Source: JAMQPK01 sp963782595
Lineage (GTDB): Bacteria; Acidobacteriota; Vicinamibacteria; Vicinamibacterales; JAMQPK01
Assembly: GCA_963782595.1 (NCBI GenBank)
Contig: CAWAKJ010000002.1
Span: 1,426,001-1,490,000 of the forward strand
Length of the DNA: 64,000 nt
Direction of reading: 5' to 3'
In this document: piece after piece, positions 7,070-15,943 of the stretch
How the letters are laid out: each line of letters opens with the position of its first letter
How positions within the stretch are numbered: position 1 is the stretch's first letter
Program-made: the position numbers and the translations under genes
The notes under the pieces: generated by a model
Databases searched by the model: none
Told to the model about the DNA's origin: nothing
The model's input: only the letters and a program-made list of their open reading frames with translations

Positions 7070-8544
7070 AACAGACAACGTTCGATACCTTCGTCGAGCT
7101 CGCGCAACGAAGCACTTTCGTTCCGGTGGTGAAAGAGCTGGTTGCCGATCTCCTCACGCCGGTCTCGGCGTTTCTACGTATCGCCGAGCACTCCGACTAC
7201 GCGTTCCTCCTCGAAAGCGTCGAGGGTGGCGAGCATGTCGGCCGCTATTCGTTCCTGGGCAAGGATCCGTTCGTGATGCTTCGCTCGCGCGACGGCAAAA
7301 CCATCGTCGAAAAAGCCGGGGCGACCACCGAACGAGCCGAACCGTTCGTCGACGTCCTGCGGGCGATGATGGCCGACTTCAGCTCGCCGTTCGTCCCTGA
7401 ACTGCCCAGATTCACCGGTGGCGCCGTCGGCTATCTTGGTTACGACACGGCCGCGTGGTTCGAGCCCATTACGCTCCAGAACGACGGTCAGCCGGATCCG
7501 GCCTTGCGGGACGAGGCGGGCTTCATGATCTTCGACACCGTGCTCGCGTTCGACCACGTGCAGCATCGCATCCTCATCATCGCGAACGCCCGAATTACAC
7601 CGGACGACGATCTCGAGGCGCTGTATCAGTTCGCCTGTACCAAGATCGATTTTCTCGAACGCGAACTGCGGCGCGATCTGTCCCATCCGCTCCCGAAGCC
7701 GGGCCATGCCGTCGAGGTGACGTCAAACGTGTCGCGCGACCGTTTCATCGAGATGGTCAAGACCGCGAAGGAATACATCGCCGCCGGCGACGTTTATCAG
7801 GTGGTGCTGTCGCAGCGGTTCGAATCGCAGATCACCGCCGACGCCTTCACGGTGTACCGCGCGCTCCGTCACGTCAATCCATCGCCTTACATGTACTTTC
7901 TCCGCATGGGGAAGGTATCGATCGTCGGGTCGTCACCCGAAATGCTCGTCCGCGTGGAAGGTGGCATGGCGCAGACGCATCCGATTGCGGGAACCCGCCC
8001 GCGCGGCAAGAGCGACGAAGAGGATACGCGCCTGGCCGAGGAACTGAAGCGCAACGAGAAGGAGCGATCGGAGCACGTGATGCTCGTCGATCTCGGGCGC
8101 AACGACCTAGGCCGTGTCTCGCAGTTCGGCACGGTGCGCGTCCCGCAGTTCATGGGGCTCGAAAAATATTCGCACGTGATGCATCTGGTATCGATCGTCG
8201 AGGGGAAACTCGCCGACGATCAGGATCGGCTCGATGCGCTGGTGGCCTGTTTTCCGGCGGGGACCGTCTCGGGCGCCCCGAAGGTACGCGCGATGGAAAT
8301 CATCGCGGAGCTCGAGCCCGATCGACGCGGCATCTATGCGGGCGCGGTGGGATACCTCGACTTCGCCGGCAATCTCGACTTCTGCATCACCATTCGGACG
8401 CTCGTGATTACCGGGCATCGTGCGATGGTGCAGGCAGGCGCAGGTATCGTCGCCGATTCCAATCCGCAGGCGGAGTATCAGGAAACGCAGGACAAAGCGA
8501 AGGCGCTCATCAGGGCGCTCGAACTTGCGCAGGAGGGCCTGTGA
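7066..8544 (+). CDS. trpE: Anthranilate synthase component I
   Basis: The 492-residue protein converts chorismate to anthranilate using ammonia supplied by TrpG. The tryptophan feedback-binding motif LLES-x10-S is intact (residues 48-51 and Ser62), so the enzyme should be inhibited by Trp in addition to attenuation control. The C-terminal chorismate-binding domain shows SPEML, IAGTRPRG, HVMLVDLGRNDLGRV and FPAGTVSGAPKVRA. Its ATG overlaps the aroDE stop by four bases (ATGA) and its stop overlaps the trpG GTG (GTGA). This tight coupling matches the TrpE:TrpG complex. No fusion to trpG is present. Confidence 0.97.
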   Translation: MKQTTFDTFVELAQRSTFVPVVKELVADLLTPVSAFLRIAEHSDYAFLLESVEGGEHVGRYSFLGKDPFVMLRSRDGKTIVEKAGATTERAEPFVDVLRAMMADFSSPFVPELPRFTGGAVGYLGYDTAAWFEPITLQNDGQPDPALRDEAGFMIFDTVLAFDHVQHRILIIANARITPDDDLEALYQFACTKIDFLERELRRDLSHPLPKPGHAVEVTSNVSRDRFIEMVKTAKEYIAAGDVYQVVLSQRFESQITADAFTVYRALRHVNPSPYMYFLRMGKVSIVGSSPEMLVRVEGGMAQTHPIAGTRPRGKSDEEDTRLAEELKRNEKERSEHVMLVDLGRNDLGRVSQFGTVRVPQFMGLEKYSHVMHLVSIVEGKLADDQDRLDALVACFPAGTVSGAPKVRAMEIIAELEPDRRGIYAGAVGYLDFAGNLDFCITIRTLVITGHRAMVQAGAGIVADSNPQAEYQETQDKAKALIRALELAQEGL

Positions 8545-9107
8545 TCCTCGTGATCGACAACTACGACTCGTTTACCTACAACCTCGTTCAGTATCTCGGT
8601 GAGCTTGGCACGCAGCCGTTCGTGCGCCGGAACAACGAGATCACGCTCGACGAGATTGCGGCGCTCAATCCCGAACGCATCGTGATCTCGCCCGGGCCGG
8701 GGCGGCCGGAGCAGGCGGGCATCACGATCGACGTGATCAAGCGGTTCGGCCCGACGACGCCGCTGCTGGGCGTCTGCCTGGGACACCAGGCCATTGGCAC
8801 GGCCTTCGGCGGGTCCGTTGTGCGCGCCAATGCACCGATGCACGGCAAGACGTCGAGCATCAGCCACGACGGCCTTGGCGTCTTCAAGGGCATCGCGAGC
8901 CCGCTCAGTGTGGCGCGCTATCACTCGTTGATCGTAGATCGCAACGGATGGCCAGACGAGCTCGAGGTGGCGGCTCAAGTGGACTCCGAAGGCACTGTGA
9001 TGGCCCTGAGGCACCGGACGTTACCGATCCACGGCGTACAGTTTCACCCGGAGTCGATCATGACCCGCGAGGGGCAGCATCTTCTTCGCAACTTTCTGAA
9101 CCTATGA
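8541..9107 (+). CDS. trpG: Anthranilate synthase component II (glutamine amidotransferase)
   Basis: This class I glutamine amidotransferase has 188 residues and a GTG start at 8541 that overlaps the trpE stop. The N-terminus ILVIDNYDSFTYNLVQYLG is typical. The catalytic triad is visible: Cys79 in GVCLGHQ, and His169 and Glu171 in FHPES. It releases ammonia from glutamine for TrpE; the same subunit can serve aminodeoxychorismate synthase in organisms lacking PabA, and no pabA is seen here. A longer open frame runs upstream in phase, but that part is the out-of-frame shadow of trpE. The stop overlaps the trpD ATG. Confidence 0.97.
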   Translation: MILVIDNYDSFTYNLVQYLGELGTQPFVRRNNEITLDEIAALNPERIVISPGPGRPEQAGITIDVIKRFGPTTPLLGVCLGHQAIGTAFGGSVVRANAPMHGKTSSISHDGLGVFKGIASPLSVARYHSLIVDRNGWPDELEVAAQVDSEGTVMALRHRTLPIHGVQFHPESIMTREGQHLLRNFLNL

Positions 9108-10129
9108 CGATCTCCGGGTTGCTCGAAAAATTGATGCGGCGAGAGAACCTCACCGCCGAGGAGTCGTCCGACGCGATGGACGCCATCATGAGCGGCAACG
9201 CCACGTCGGCGCAAATCGGCGCCTTGCTCGTAGGCCTGACGATGAAGGGAGAGCGGCCGGCAGAAATCGTCGGCCTCGCACGGACGATGCGCGCACATGC
9301 CGTGCCGTTGTCGAAACGGTTCGAGGATGTATTCGATACCTGCGGCACCGGCGGCGATCGCTCGGGGACGTTCAATATCTCGTCGGCGGCCGCGCTCGTG
9401 GTCGCCGCAGCCGGTTTGCGCGTGGCGAAGCACGGCAATCGATCCGTGTCGAGCCAATGCGGAAGCGCAGATGTCTATGAGGCGCTTGGGGTGAACGTGG
9501 CCGCAGAACCGGCCGTGGTGGAGCAGTCGCTCGACCAGATCGGGATTGCGTTCTTCTTTGCGCCGACGTTTCACCCATCGATGCGGCACGCGGCGCCAGT
9601 CCGGCGCGAGCTCGCGATACGAACCGCATTCAATCTGCTCGGCCCCTTGACCAATCCAGCCGGCACCAGATGTCAGCTCGTTGGCGTGCCACACTCGGAG
9701 CTCACCGAGCTCATTGCGAAAGCGTTGCTCCTGCTCGGATCCGAGCGCGCATGGGTCGTTCATGGCGCCGACGGCATCGACGAGATGTCAACGACCGGTC
9801 ATACGAAAGTGTCGGAATGTCGGAACGGCGCGATATCGACGTTCTATGTGCACCCGTCCGACTTTGGAATCCCGAAAGCGGACCGGAGTGCTCTGAAGGG
9901 CGCCGATGCGGCCACGAACGCGGCGATTGTCCACGAGATTCTGGCGGGCGAGAAGGGGCCACGTCGCGATGTCGTGCTGCTGAACGCCGGCGCATCGCTC
10001 TTCGTCGGCGGGCGCGCGGCGTCTGTTCGCGAGGGGATCGCGCGGGCCGCCGAGGCCATCGATTCGGGAGCCGCCAGGCGCACGCTCGACGCGATGGTTG
10101 CAGCATCGAAAGCGGAGCCGGCTGTATGA
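9104..10129 (+). CDS. trpD: Anthranilate phosphoribosyltransferase
   Basis: The 341-residue enzyme transfers the phosphoribosyl group of PRPP to anthranilate, the second step of the Trp branch. Signature elements are DTCGTGGDRSGTFNIS (PRPP/anthranilate loop), KHGNRSVSS and the hinge sequence NLLGPLTNPA. The ATG at 9104 overlaps the trpG stop (ATGA) and its stop overlaps the trpC ATG, continuing the translational coupling. It is a separate gene, not fused to trpG as in E. coli. Length and motifs are normal for the family. Confidence 0.97.
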   Translation: MTISGLLEKLMRRENLTAEESSDAMDAIMSGNATSAQIGALLVGLTMKGERPAEIVGLARTMRAHAVPLSKRFEDVFDTCGTGGDRSGTFNISSAAALVVAAAGLRVAKHGNRSVSSQCGSADVYEALGVNVAAEPAVVEQSLDQIGIAFFFAPTFHPSMRHAAPVRRELAIRTAFNLLGPLTNPAGTRCQLVGVPHSELTELIAKALLLLGSERAWVVHGADGIDEMSTTGHTKVSECRNGAISTFYVHPSDFGIPKADRSALKGADAATNAAIVHEILAGEKGPRRDVVLLNAGASLFVGGRAASVREGIARAAEAIDSGAARRTLDAMVAASKAEPAV

Positions 10130-10953
10130 CGTCGACGGTGCAGACGCCGGACGTTCTGGCCGCGATTATCGCCGCGACCCGGCACATGATTTCGGTCCGC
10201 TCGGCCGACACGCCGCTCGACGAAATGGAGCGCCGCGCGGCCGCCGCGCAGCCGCGCCCCGGCCTTTTCCGGCAGGCGCTGGCACGGGACGACCGCATTA
10301 ACGTGATTGCCGAGTGCAAACGGAGGTCCCCCTCGCGAGGGGTATTGAAGGCGGAGTACGACCCGGCGACCATTGCCGAAGGGTACGAGCGAGCCGGGGC
10401 GGTGGCCATCTCTGTGTTGACCGAGCCGACGTTCTTCGACGGCTCGGTCGATCACCTCGTTGGCGTGCGTCGCGCGACGCGCCTGCCGATCCTGAGGAAA
10501 GACTTCATCGTCGATCGGTACCAAGTGCTGGAGGCAAGGGCGGCCGGCGCAGACGCGATTCTGTTGATTGTCGCCGGCCTTGATCCCGCCGCCCTGAAGA
10601 GCCTGCATCAGACGGCCACCGACGCTGGGCTGGACGTGCTGGTGGAGATTCACGATCTGCACGAGCTGCCGGTCGCGCTCGATGCGGGCGCGTCGATCAT
10701 CGGCGTCAACAATCGCAATCTGAGTACGCTGACCGTGAATACGGAGGTCAGCGACGCCGCCGTGGAGTTGATTCCCGATGCAGTCGTGGCCGTTGCCGAA
10801 AGCGGGCTGAACACAGGCAGCGATCTGATGCGGCTGAAGTCTGCCGGGTACGACGCGTTTCTCATGGGCGAGCGCTTGATGACAAGCGAGGATCCGGGCG
10901 CGGCCCTGGCCAGCCTGTTGAAAGGCAGCGGGGCGAGGGGCCCCCGCGACTAA
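10126..10953 (+). CDS. trpC: Indole-3-glycerol phosphate synthase
   Basis: The 275-residue TIM-barrel enzyme closes the indole ring of carboxyphenylamino-deoxyribulose phosphate. Typical blocks are VIAECKRRSPSRG, ISVLTEPTFFDGS, LPILRKDFIVD and IIGVNNRNLSTL, including the conserved Lys and Glu residues of the active site. The ATG at 10126 overlaps the trpD stop; the stop lies two bases before trpF. TrpC and TrpF are separate proteins here, unlike the enterobacterial fusion. Confidence 0.97.
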   Translation: MTSTVQTPDVLAAIIAATRHMISVRSADTPLDEMERRAAAAQPRPGLFRQALARDDRINVIAECKRRSPSRGVLKAEYDPATIAEGYERAGAVAISVLTEPTFFDGSVDHLVGVRRATRLPILRKDFIVDRYQVLEARAAGADAILLIVAGLDPAALKSLHQTATDAGLDVLVEIHDLHELPVALDAGASIIGVNNRNLSTLTVNTEVSDAAVELIPDAVVAVAESGLNTGSDLMRLKSAGYDAFLMGERLMTSEDPGAALASLLKGSGARGPRD

Positions 10954-10955
10954 AT

Positions 10956-11561
10956 ATGTTCGTGAAGATCTGTGGCATCACGCGCTCCCAGGATGCGGAC
11001 CTGGCTGTTGGGCTTGGCGCCAATGCGCTGGGATTTGTGTTCTGGCAGGGCAGTCCACGATACCTGGATCCGGCGACGGCGAAAGCGATTGTTGCGAGCG
11101 TCCCCGCGTCCGTTTTAAAGGTCGGCGTGTTTGTGGACGAACCGGCCGAAGACGTCTTGCGAATCATGGACGACGTCGGGCTCGACGTCGCGCAGCTGCA
11201 TGGACACGAGAGCCCGGAATTCTGTCGCGCCTTGAACCGTCGGATTTTCAAAGCCGTGGGATTGGAAGAAGGCGGGACCGTGAACGTCGCCGGATTCGAC
11301 CCTGACGTGGTGCTCCTGGTGGACGCGCACGATCCCGCGCGGCATGGGGGAACGGGCAGGACGGCGAACTGGGACTCCGCGCGCGACATCGCCGCCACGC
11401 GCCGCACGATTCTCGCCGGCGGCTTGAACGCGGCGAACGTGAAGCTGGCGATTCGCTCGGTGCGCCCGTTCGGCATCGATGTCTCGTCGGGCGTCGAGTC
11501 GTCGCCGGGCGTCAAGGATCCGAACCGGCTGAGGAGCTTCTTCGAGGCACTACATGACTGA
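10956..11561 (+). CDS. trpF: Phosphoribosylanthranilate isomerase
   Basis: This 201-residue TIM-barrel isomerase performs the Amadori rearrangement before TrpC. The N-terminus MFVKICGIT contains the catalytic Cys, ALGFVF follows, and the C-terminal phosphate-binding loop is seen as FGIDVSSGVE. The ATG at 10956 is two bases after the trpC stop; the 3' end overlaps trpB by eight bases. Length is normal. Gene order C-F-B-A follows the common bacterial arrangement. Confidence 0.96.
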   Translation: MFVKICGITRSQDADLAVGLGANALGFVFWQGSPRYLDPATAKAIVASVPASVLKVGVFVDEPAEDVLRIMDDVGLDVAQLHGHESPEFCRALNRRIFKAVGLEEGGTVNVAGFDPDVVLLVDAHDPARHGGTGRTANWDSARDIAATRRTILAGGLNAANVKLAIRSVRPFGIDVSSGVESSPGVKDPNRLRSFFEALHD

Positions 11562-12786
11562 CACACGATTCGGCCACCGCGATCCGAACGCGCGCGGCTA
11601 CTATGGCGACTACGGCGGAAAATTTGTTCCGGAGACCCTGGTCGCGCCGGTTGAAGAGCTCGAGCGGGCCTATCTCGACGCACGGCACGACAATGACTTT
11701 CTGCGCGAGTTCGATCGGCTGCTCGCGCACTATGTCGGCCGTCCCACCCCGGTGTACGAAGTCACGCGGTTGAGGGCCGCGCTGCCGAAACCGGCGGCCC
11801 GCATGTTCCTGAAGCGCGAGGATCTGGCGCATACGGGCGCGCACAAGATCAACAACGCCCTGGGACAGGCTCTTCTCGCCAAACGGATGGGCAAGACCCG
11901 GGTAATTGCCGAGACCGGCGCCGGGCAGCACGGCGTGGCGACGGCCACCGTCTGCGCGCTCCTCGGTCTCGAGTGTCACGTCTATATGGGCACCGACGAC
12001 ATGGCGCGACAGGCACTGAATGTCGTGCGCATGCGGCTGCTTGGTGCGACTGTCCGAGGCGTGTCGGCGGGAAGCCGCACGCTGAAGGACGCGATTAACG
12101 AAGCGATGCGCGACTGGGTGACCAATGTCACCGACAGCTACTATCTGCTCGGGTCGGTGCTGGGTCCGCATCCGTATCCCCTCATGGTTCGCGAATTTCA
12201 ATCGGTCATCGGACGAGAAGCCCGCGAACAATTTCAGCAGATGAACGGCCGGCTGCCAGACGTCGTCGTCGCGTGCGTCGGTGGCGGCAGCAACGCGCTC
12301 GGTATTTTCGACGCTTTCATCGCCGACACATCCGTTCGCCTCATCGGTGTCGAGGCAGGTGGGGAAGCGCTCTCGGCCGGCCGTCATGCGGCGCGATTTG
12401 CAACCGGGCTCGCCGGCGTCCTCCAGGGCACGCGCACTTACGTGCTGCAGGATGCGAACGGCAACATCGAGCTCACGCATTCGATTTCGGCGGGCCTCGA
12501 CTACGCCGCCGTCGGTCCCGAACACGCGTGGCTCCGCGACATGGGCCGCGCGGAATACTCGTGGGTTGGCGACGGTGAGGCGCTCGACTCGTTTCAACTG
12601 CTGGCGCGCACGGAGGGCATCATTCCAGCGCTCGAGTCGGCGCATGGCGTGGCGTACGCATGCCGGCTGGCCCAGGAGCTTGGACCTTCGGCGCACGTGC
12701 TCGTGAATCTGTCGGGCCGGGGCGACAAGGATGTCGACAGCGTTGCACGGCTCCTCGACGAGAAAGGGGCTCGTGGCGCCGTCTAG
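11554..12786 (+). CDS. trpB: Tryptophan synthase beta chain
   Basis: The 410-residue PLP enzyme joins indole and serine to give tryptophan as part of the alpha2-beta2 complex. The PLP lysine is Lys98 in HTGAHKINN; the phosphate-binding loop is GGGSNA; the N-terminus GYYGDYGGKFVPETL is typical of TrpB1. The gene overlaps trpF by eight bases and trpA by 14 bases, consistent with coupled synthesis of the two subunits. No unusual feature is seen. Confidence 0.97.
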   Translation: MTDTRFGHRDPNARGYYGDYGGKFVPETLVAPVEELERAYLDARHDNDFLREFDRLLAHYVGRPTPVYEVTRLRAALPKPAARMFLKREDLAHTGAHKINNALGQALLAKRMGKTRVIAETGAGQHGVATATVCALLGLECHVYMGTDDMARQALNVVRMRLLGATVRGVSAGSRTLKDAINEAMRDWVTNVTDSYYLLGSVLGPHPYPLMVREFQSVIGREAREQFQQMNGRLPDVVVACVGGGSNALGIFDAFIADTSVRLIGVEAGGEALSAGRHAARFATGLAGVLQGTRTYVLQDANGNIELTHSISAGLDYAAVGPEHAWLRDMGRAEYSWVGDGEALDSFQLLARTEGIIPALESAHGVAYACRLAQELGPSAHVLVNLSGRGDKDVDSVARLLDEKGARGAV

Positions 12787-13582
12787 GATCTCGGACGCGT
12801 TCAGCCGTATCCGGGCGGAGAACCGCACGGGACTCGTGACGTATGTCACCGCAGGTGATCCCGACCTGGATCGTTCGGCCGACATTCTGCGCGCGCTCGA
12901 TCGCGCCGGCGCCGACGTGCTGGAGGTCGGTATCCCGTTTTCGGAGCCGCTGGCCGACGGCCCGGTCATTCAGCGCGCGACGGAGCGGGCTCTTGCGGCG
13001 GGCACGACCGCGTCGGGCGTGCTCGATCTCGTTGGACGCGTGCGTCCGGGGATAAGGGCGCCGATTGTGCTGTTTACCTACGCGAATCCTGTGCTCAGGA
13101 TGGGCGTCGATGCCTTCGGCGATCGGGCGCGCGCCGCCGGCGTGGACGGTATCCTCGTGCTGGACTTGCCGATCGAAGAGGCCGGTGGATTCCGCGACGC
13201 TATGGCCGCGCGCGGCATCGACATGATCTTTCTGCTGAGTCCTACCACCACGGATCTTCGTATGAACGAAGCGGCAAGGCTGGGGCGGGGCTTTCTCTAC
13301 GGCATTTCGCGGCTCGGCGTAACCGGGACACGCGACACGGTGGCAGACGGCGCCGAGGCGCTGGCGGGCCGCATGCGAGGGGCCACCTCGCTGCCGATCG
13401 CGTTGGGCTTCGGCATCTCATCGCCCGAACACGTCCGCCAGATTGGACGATTTGCCGATGCGGCGGTCGTCGGCAGCGGGTTGGTGGGCGTGATCGCGGA
13501 AGCGGGAAAAAGCCCCGATCTGGTTGAAAGGGTAGAATCTTACGTTCGCTGGCTTAAGGACGAGACCCGGCGAGAACATTGA
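12773..13582 (+). CDS. trpA: Tryptophan synthase alpha chain
   Basis: This 269-residue TIM-barrel subunit splits indole-3-glycerol phosphate. Catalytic Glu51 (LEVGIPFSEP) and Asp62 (ADGP) are visible. The GTG at 12773 was chosen because it gives the family-typical N-terminus (RISDAFSRIRAENRTGLVTY), with AAAGGGG just upstream at short spacing. An ATG at 12731 in the same frame would add 14 untypical residues and overlap trpB more. The stop shares one base with the chorismate mutase start. Confidence 0.95.
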   Translation: MAPSRISDAFSRIRAENRTGLVTYVTAGDPDLDRSADILRALDRAGADVLEVGIPFSEPLADGPVIQRATERALAAGTTASGVLDLVGRVRPGIRAPIVLFTYANPVLRMGVDAFGDRARAAGVDGILVLDLPIEEAGGFRDAMAARGIDMIFLLSPTTTDLRMNEAARLGRGFLYGISRLGVTGTRDTVADGAEALAGRMRGATSLPIALGFGISSPEHVRQIGRFADAAVVGSGLVGVIAEAGKSPDLVERVESYVRWLKDETRREH

Positions 13583-13917
13583 TGACCATTGACGAGCTCA
13601 GACAGCAGATCGATCGGCTCGACGAACGGCTTGTCGAGCTGCTCAGCGAGCGCGCGCACTGCGCGCTCGAGATAGGCAAGTTGAAGCAATCGCTCGGACT
13701 CGAGGTGTACCAGCCCGACCGCGAGGCGGCGGTGCTGCAGCACGTGCGCACCCACGGCAAGCATACAGGCAGCCCGCTCGAGGGGGACGCCATCGTGCGG
13801 GTCTTCGAACGGATCATCGACGAGGCGCGGCGCATCGAGCGCGCCACGGCTCATAAGACGGCCCGCCTTCGCGGAGACGCTACGGCGGGGCAAGCCGAAA
13901 AAATGGAGGATCGATAG
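13582..13917 (+). CDS. aroQ: Monofunctional chorismate mutase (AroQ type)
   Basis: The 111-residue all-helical enzyme converts chorismate to prephenate, the entry to Phe and Tyr synthesis. Residues equivalent to the E. coli chorismate mutase active site are present at matching spacing: Arg7, Arg24, Lys35, Arg47 and Glu48. Glu76 stands where E. coli has Gln88, a substitution also known in other active enzymes. The ATG at 13582 is preferred over a TTG one codon upstream. Placement between trpA and the DAHP synthase gene puts both chorismate branches under the same leader. The final 20 residues are charged and variable. Confidence 0.93.
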   Translation: MTIDELRQQIDRLDERLVELLSERAHCALEIGKLKQSLGLEVYQPDREAAVLQHVRTHGKHTGSPLEGDAIVRVFERIIDEARRIERATAHKTARLRGDATAGQAEKMEDR

Positions 13918-13919
13918 CC

Positions 13920-14966
13920 ATGGTAGTGGTGATGGAAGAGCGGGCAACCGAGGCGCAGATTGAAAAAGTGGTCGCGACTCTGGTTGACGCAGGCATGGAT
14001 GTGCACCGATCGACGGGCGTCAACCGCACGGTCCTCGGTGTCGTAGGAGCGCATCGAGTGGATTCCGCATTGATCTCAGTGATGGACGGCGTGCACGAAG
14101 TGCTTCGCATCACCGAGCCCTACAAGCTGGCGAGCCGCACCTTCAAGCCAGAAGGCACGGTCATCGTCATCGACGATGTGCGGATAGGCGGCGATGAGGT
14201 CATCGTGATGGCCGGTCCCTGCTCGGCAGAGAACGAAGAGCAGGTGTTCACCACGGCAGCAGCGGTGAAGAAGGCGGGCGCGAAGATCTTCCGCGGCGGC
14301 GCGTTCAAGCCGCGCAGCTCGCCGTACAGCTTCCAGGGCCTGGGCGAAGACGGCCTGCGGATGCTGCGCGCGGCCGCTGACCAGCACAACATGAAGCTGG
14401 TATCGGAGGTCATGGACGTCAGCCAGATCGAAGTGGTCGGCAAGTACTCGGACATCTATCAGGTTGGCGCGCGCAACATGCAGAACTTCACCCTGCTGCG
14501 CGAGCTCGGCCGGATGCGTAAACCCGTGCTGCTGAAGCGCGGTATCGCGGCGACCATCGAAGAATGGCTCCTCTCGGCAGAATACATCCTCGCCGGCGGC
14601 AACAACGACGTCATTCTCTGCGAGCGCGGCATCCGCACGTTCGAAAGCTACACGCGGAATACGCTCGACATCTCCGCGATCCCGGTCATCAAGAAGTTGA
14701 GTCATCTGCCGATCATCACGGACCCGAGTCATGCCACCGGCAAACGCAACAAGGTTGCGCCGATGGCGCGCGCATCGGTGGCCGCGGGCGCCGACGGCAT
14801 CATCGTCGAAGTGCACTGCAATCCGGACAAGGCGCTCAGCGACGGCGCGCAATCGATGTTCCCCGCGCAGTTCGACCGTGTGATGGCCGAGCTGCGCATC
14901 ATCGCGCCGGCAATCGGCCGCAGCATCTGCGTAGAGCCGGTGGTGAAGCGCGGTTGGGGACGCTAA
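13920..14966 (+). CDS. aroG: 3-deoxy-7-phosphoheptulonate synthase (type I beta, with N-terminal regulatory domain)
   Basis: The 348-residue enzyme makes DAHP from PEP and erythrose 4-phosphate, the committed step of the shikimate pathway. Residues 1 to about 90 form a ferredoxin-like domain, as in Thermotoga DAHP synthase, where it mediates feedback inhibition by Tyr and Phe. The catalytic barrel follows, with IVMAGPCSAEN, GGAFKPRSSPYSFQG, LLKRG and ITDPSHATGKR. GGAGGA at 13905-13910 sits nine bases before the ATG, the best ribosome-binding site in the operon, which may raise output. The symbol follows common usage; aroF would be equally apt. Confidence 0.95.
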   Translation: MVVVMEERATEAQIEKVVATLVDAGMDVHRSTGVNRTVLGVVGAHRVDSALISVMDGVHEVLRITEPYKLASRTFKPEGTVIVIDDVRIGGDEVIVMAGPCSAENEEQVFTTAAAVKKAGAKIFRGGAFKPRSSPYSFQGLGEDGLRMLRAAADQHNMKLVSEVMDVSQIEVVGKYSDIYQVGARNMQNFTLLRELGRMRKPVLLKRGIAATIEEWLLSAEYILAGGNNDVILCERGIRTFESYTRNTLDISAIPVIKKLSHLPIITDPSHATGKRNKVAPMARASVAAGADGIIVEVHCNPDKALSDGAQSMFPAQFDRVMAELRIIAPAIGRSICVEPVVKRGWGR

Positions 14967-14974
14967 AACTTCCA

Positions 14975-15004
14975 GGGATTAGGGACTGGGGATTAGGGAT
15001 TAGG
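14975..15004 (+). repeat. GGGATTA-type G-rich tract between aroG and tyrA
   Basis: Four runs of three or four G lie at 14975-14977, 14982-14984, 14988-14991 and 14996-14998, separated by ATTA, ACT and ATTA, with a further GG at 15003. This satisfies the usual G-quadruplex pattern on the coding strand, so it would be present in the mRNA. It fills most of the 60-base gap before the tyrA start, the only gap of note inside the operon. Whether it folds or affects downstream expression cannot be told from sequence. Confidence 0.75.
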
Positions 15005-15026
15005 ACCCGGAAGGGAACCGTGATCG

Positions 15027-15932
15027 GTGTCTGAAGGAAAGCAGTTGCCGGTGCTGCAACCCGGACGCAGCCCGGGACAGCCGCCGATCTTTCAGCGTGT
15101 GGGCATCGTCGGCCTGGGCCTCATCGGAGGATCGATTGCGCTCGCCGCGCGCCAGATCTGGCCGGACGGGCTCGTCATTGGCGTCGATCGGAAAGACGTG
15201 CTCGAGCGCGCCATGGTGCTCCACGCCATCGACGTCGCCGCGGACGACCCGGTCGTCCTCGCCGAGGCGGATCTCGTGATTCTCGCCGCGCCGATTCAGC
15301 AGAATCTCAACCTTCTGCGGGAGCTGCCCGAGAACGTTCCCGGCTCGGCTGTCATCACCGACACCGGAAGCACCAAGCGCGAGATGGTGGAGGCGGCCAA
15401 ATCGCTCCCGGAGCGATTTACGTTCATCGGCGGCCATCCGCTGGGTGGCGCGGCGCGCAGCGGTATCGAACACGCGCGGCCGGACATGTTTACGGGGCGC
15501 CCATGGCTGTTTACCCCGACCAGGGGACACGACATGCAGGCGCTCGACAAGCTCCAATCGTTTGCCGCCGGACTTGGCGCGGTTCCTCGAAGTCTTTCCC
15601 CGGAAGATCACGATCACCTGCTCGCGTTCATCAGCCACCTTCCACAACTCACAGTCAGTGCGTTGATGCACGTGGTCGGACAAGCCGTCGGCCGGGACGA
15701 TCTCAGCCTCAGCGGCCGAGGGTTACAGGACACCACGCGCCTGGCCTCGAGCCCGGCGGATATATGGAAGGAAGTCTGCGCGACGAACGCCGATGAAATC
15801 GGGTCTGCGCTCGACGCCCTGATTGCAGTGCTGCAGCAATTGCGGGCCGATCTCGAGACGGGGAAGTCGATCGACGAAGTGTTTGACTCGGCGAACCTGT
15901 GGCGGGAAAGACTTCTCTCCAACAAATCGTGA
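15027..15932 (+). CDS. tyrA: Prephenate dehydrogenase
   Basis: The 301-residue NAD(P)-dependent enzyme oxidises prephenate to hydroxyphenylpyruvate for tyrosine. The dinucleotide-binding fold VGIVGLGLIGGS lies at about residues 25-36, followed by DTGSTK and the catalytic His region GGHPLGGAARSGIEHA. No fused chorismate mutase or ACT domain is present. The GTG at 15027 has AAGGGA ten bases upstream; a later in-frame GTG is possible but would remove residues just before the nucleotide fold. It is the last recognised gene of the aromatic supra-operon. Prephenate dehydratase (pheA) is not in the window. Confidence 0.92.
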   Translation: MSEGKQLPVLQPGRSPGQPPIFQRVGIVGLGLIGGSIALAARQIWPDGLVIGVDRKDVLERAMVLHAIDVAADDPVVLAEADLVILAAPIQQNLNLLRELPENVPGSAVITDTGSTKREMVEAAKSLPERFTFIGGHPLGGAARSGIEHARPDMFTGRPWLFTPTRGHDMQALDKLQSFAAGLGAVPRSLSPEDHDHLLAFISHLPQLTVSALMHVVGQAVGRDDLSLSGRGLQDTTRLASSPADIWKEVCATNADEIGSALDALIAVLQQLRADLETGKSIDEVFDSANLWRERLLSNKS

Positions 15933-15943
15933 TTTGCTGTCTC

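Noticed and set aside
7455..8540. An in-frame upstream extension of trpG suggesting a fusion protein.
   Set aside because: The extension overlaps trpE in another frame and has no homology; GTG 8541 gives the exact TrpG N-terminus.
14975..15004. A CRISPR array or telomere remnant from the GGGATTA repeats.
   Set aside because: Repeats are short, degenerate and without spacers, and the locus is inside a bacterial operon.
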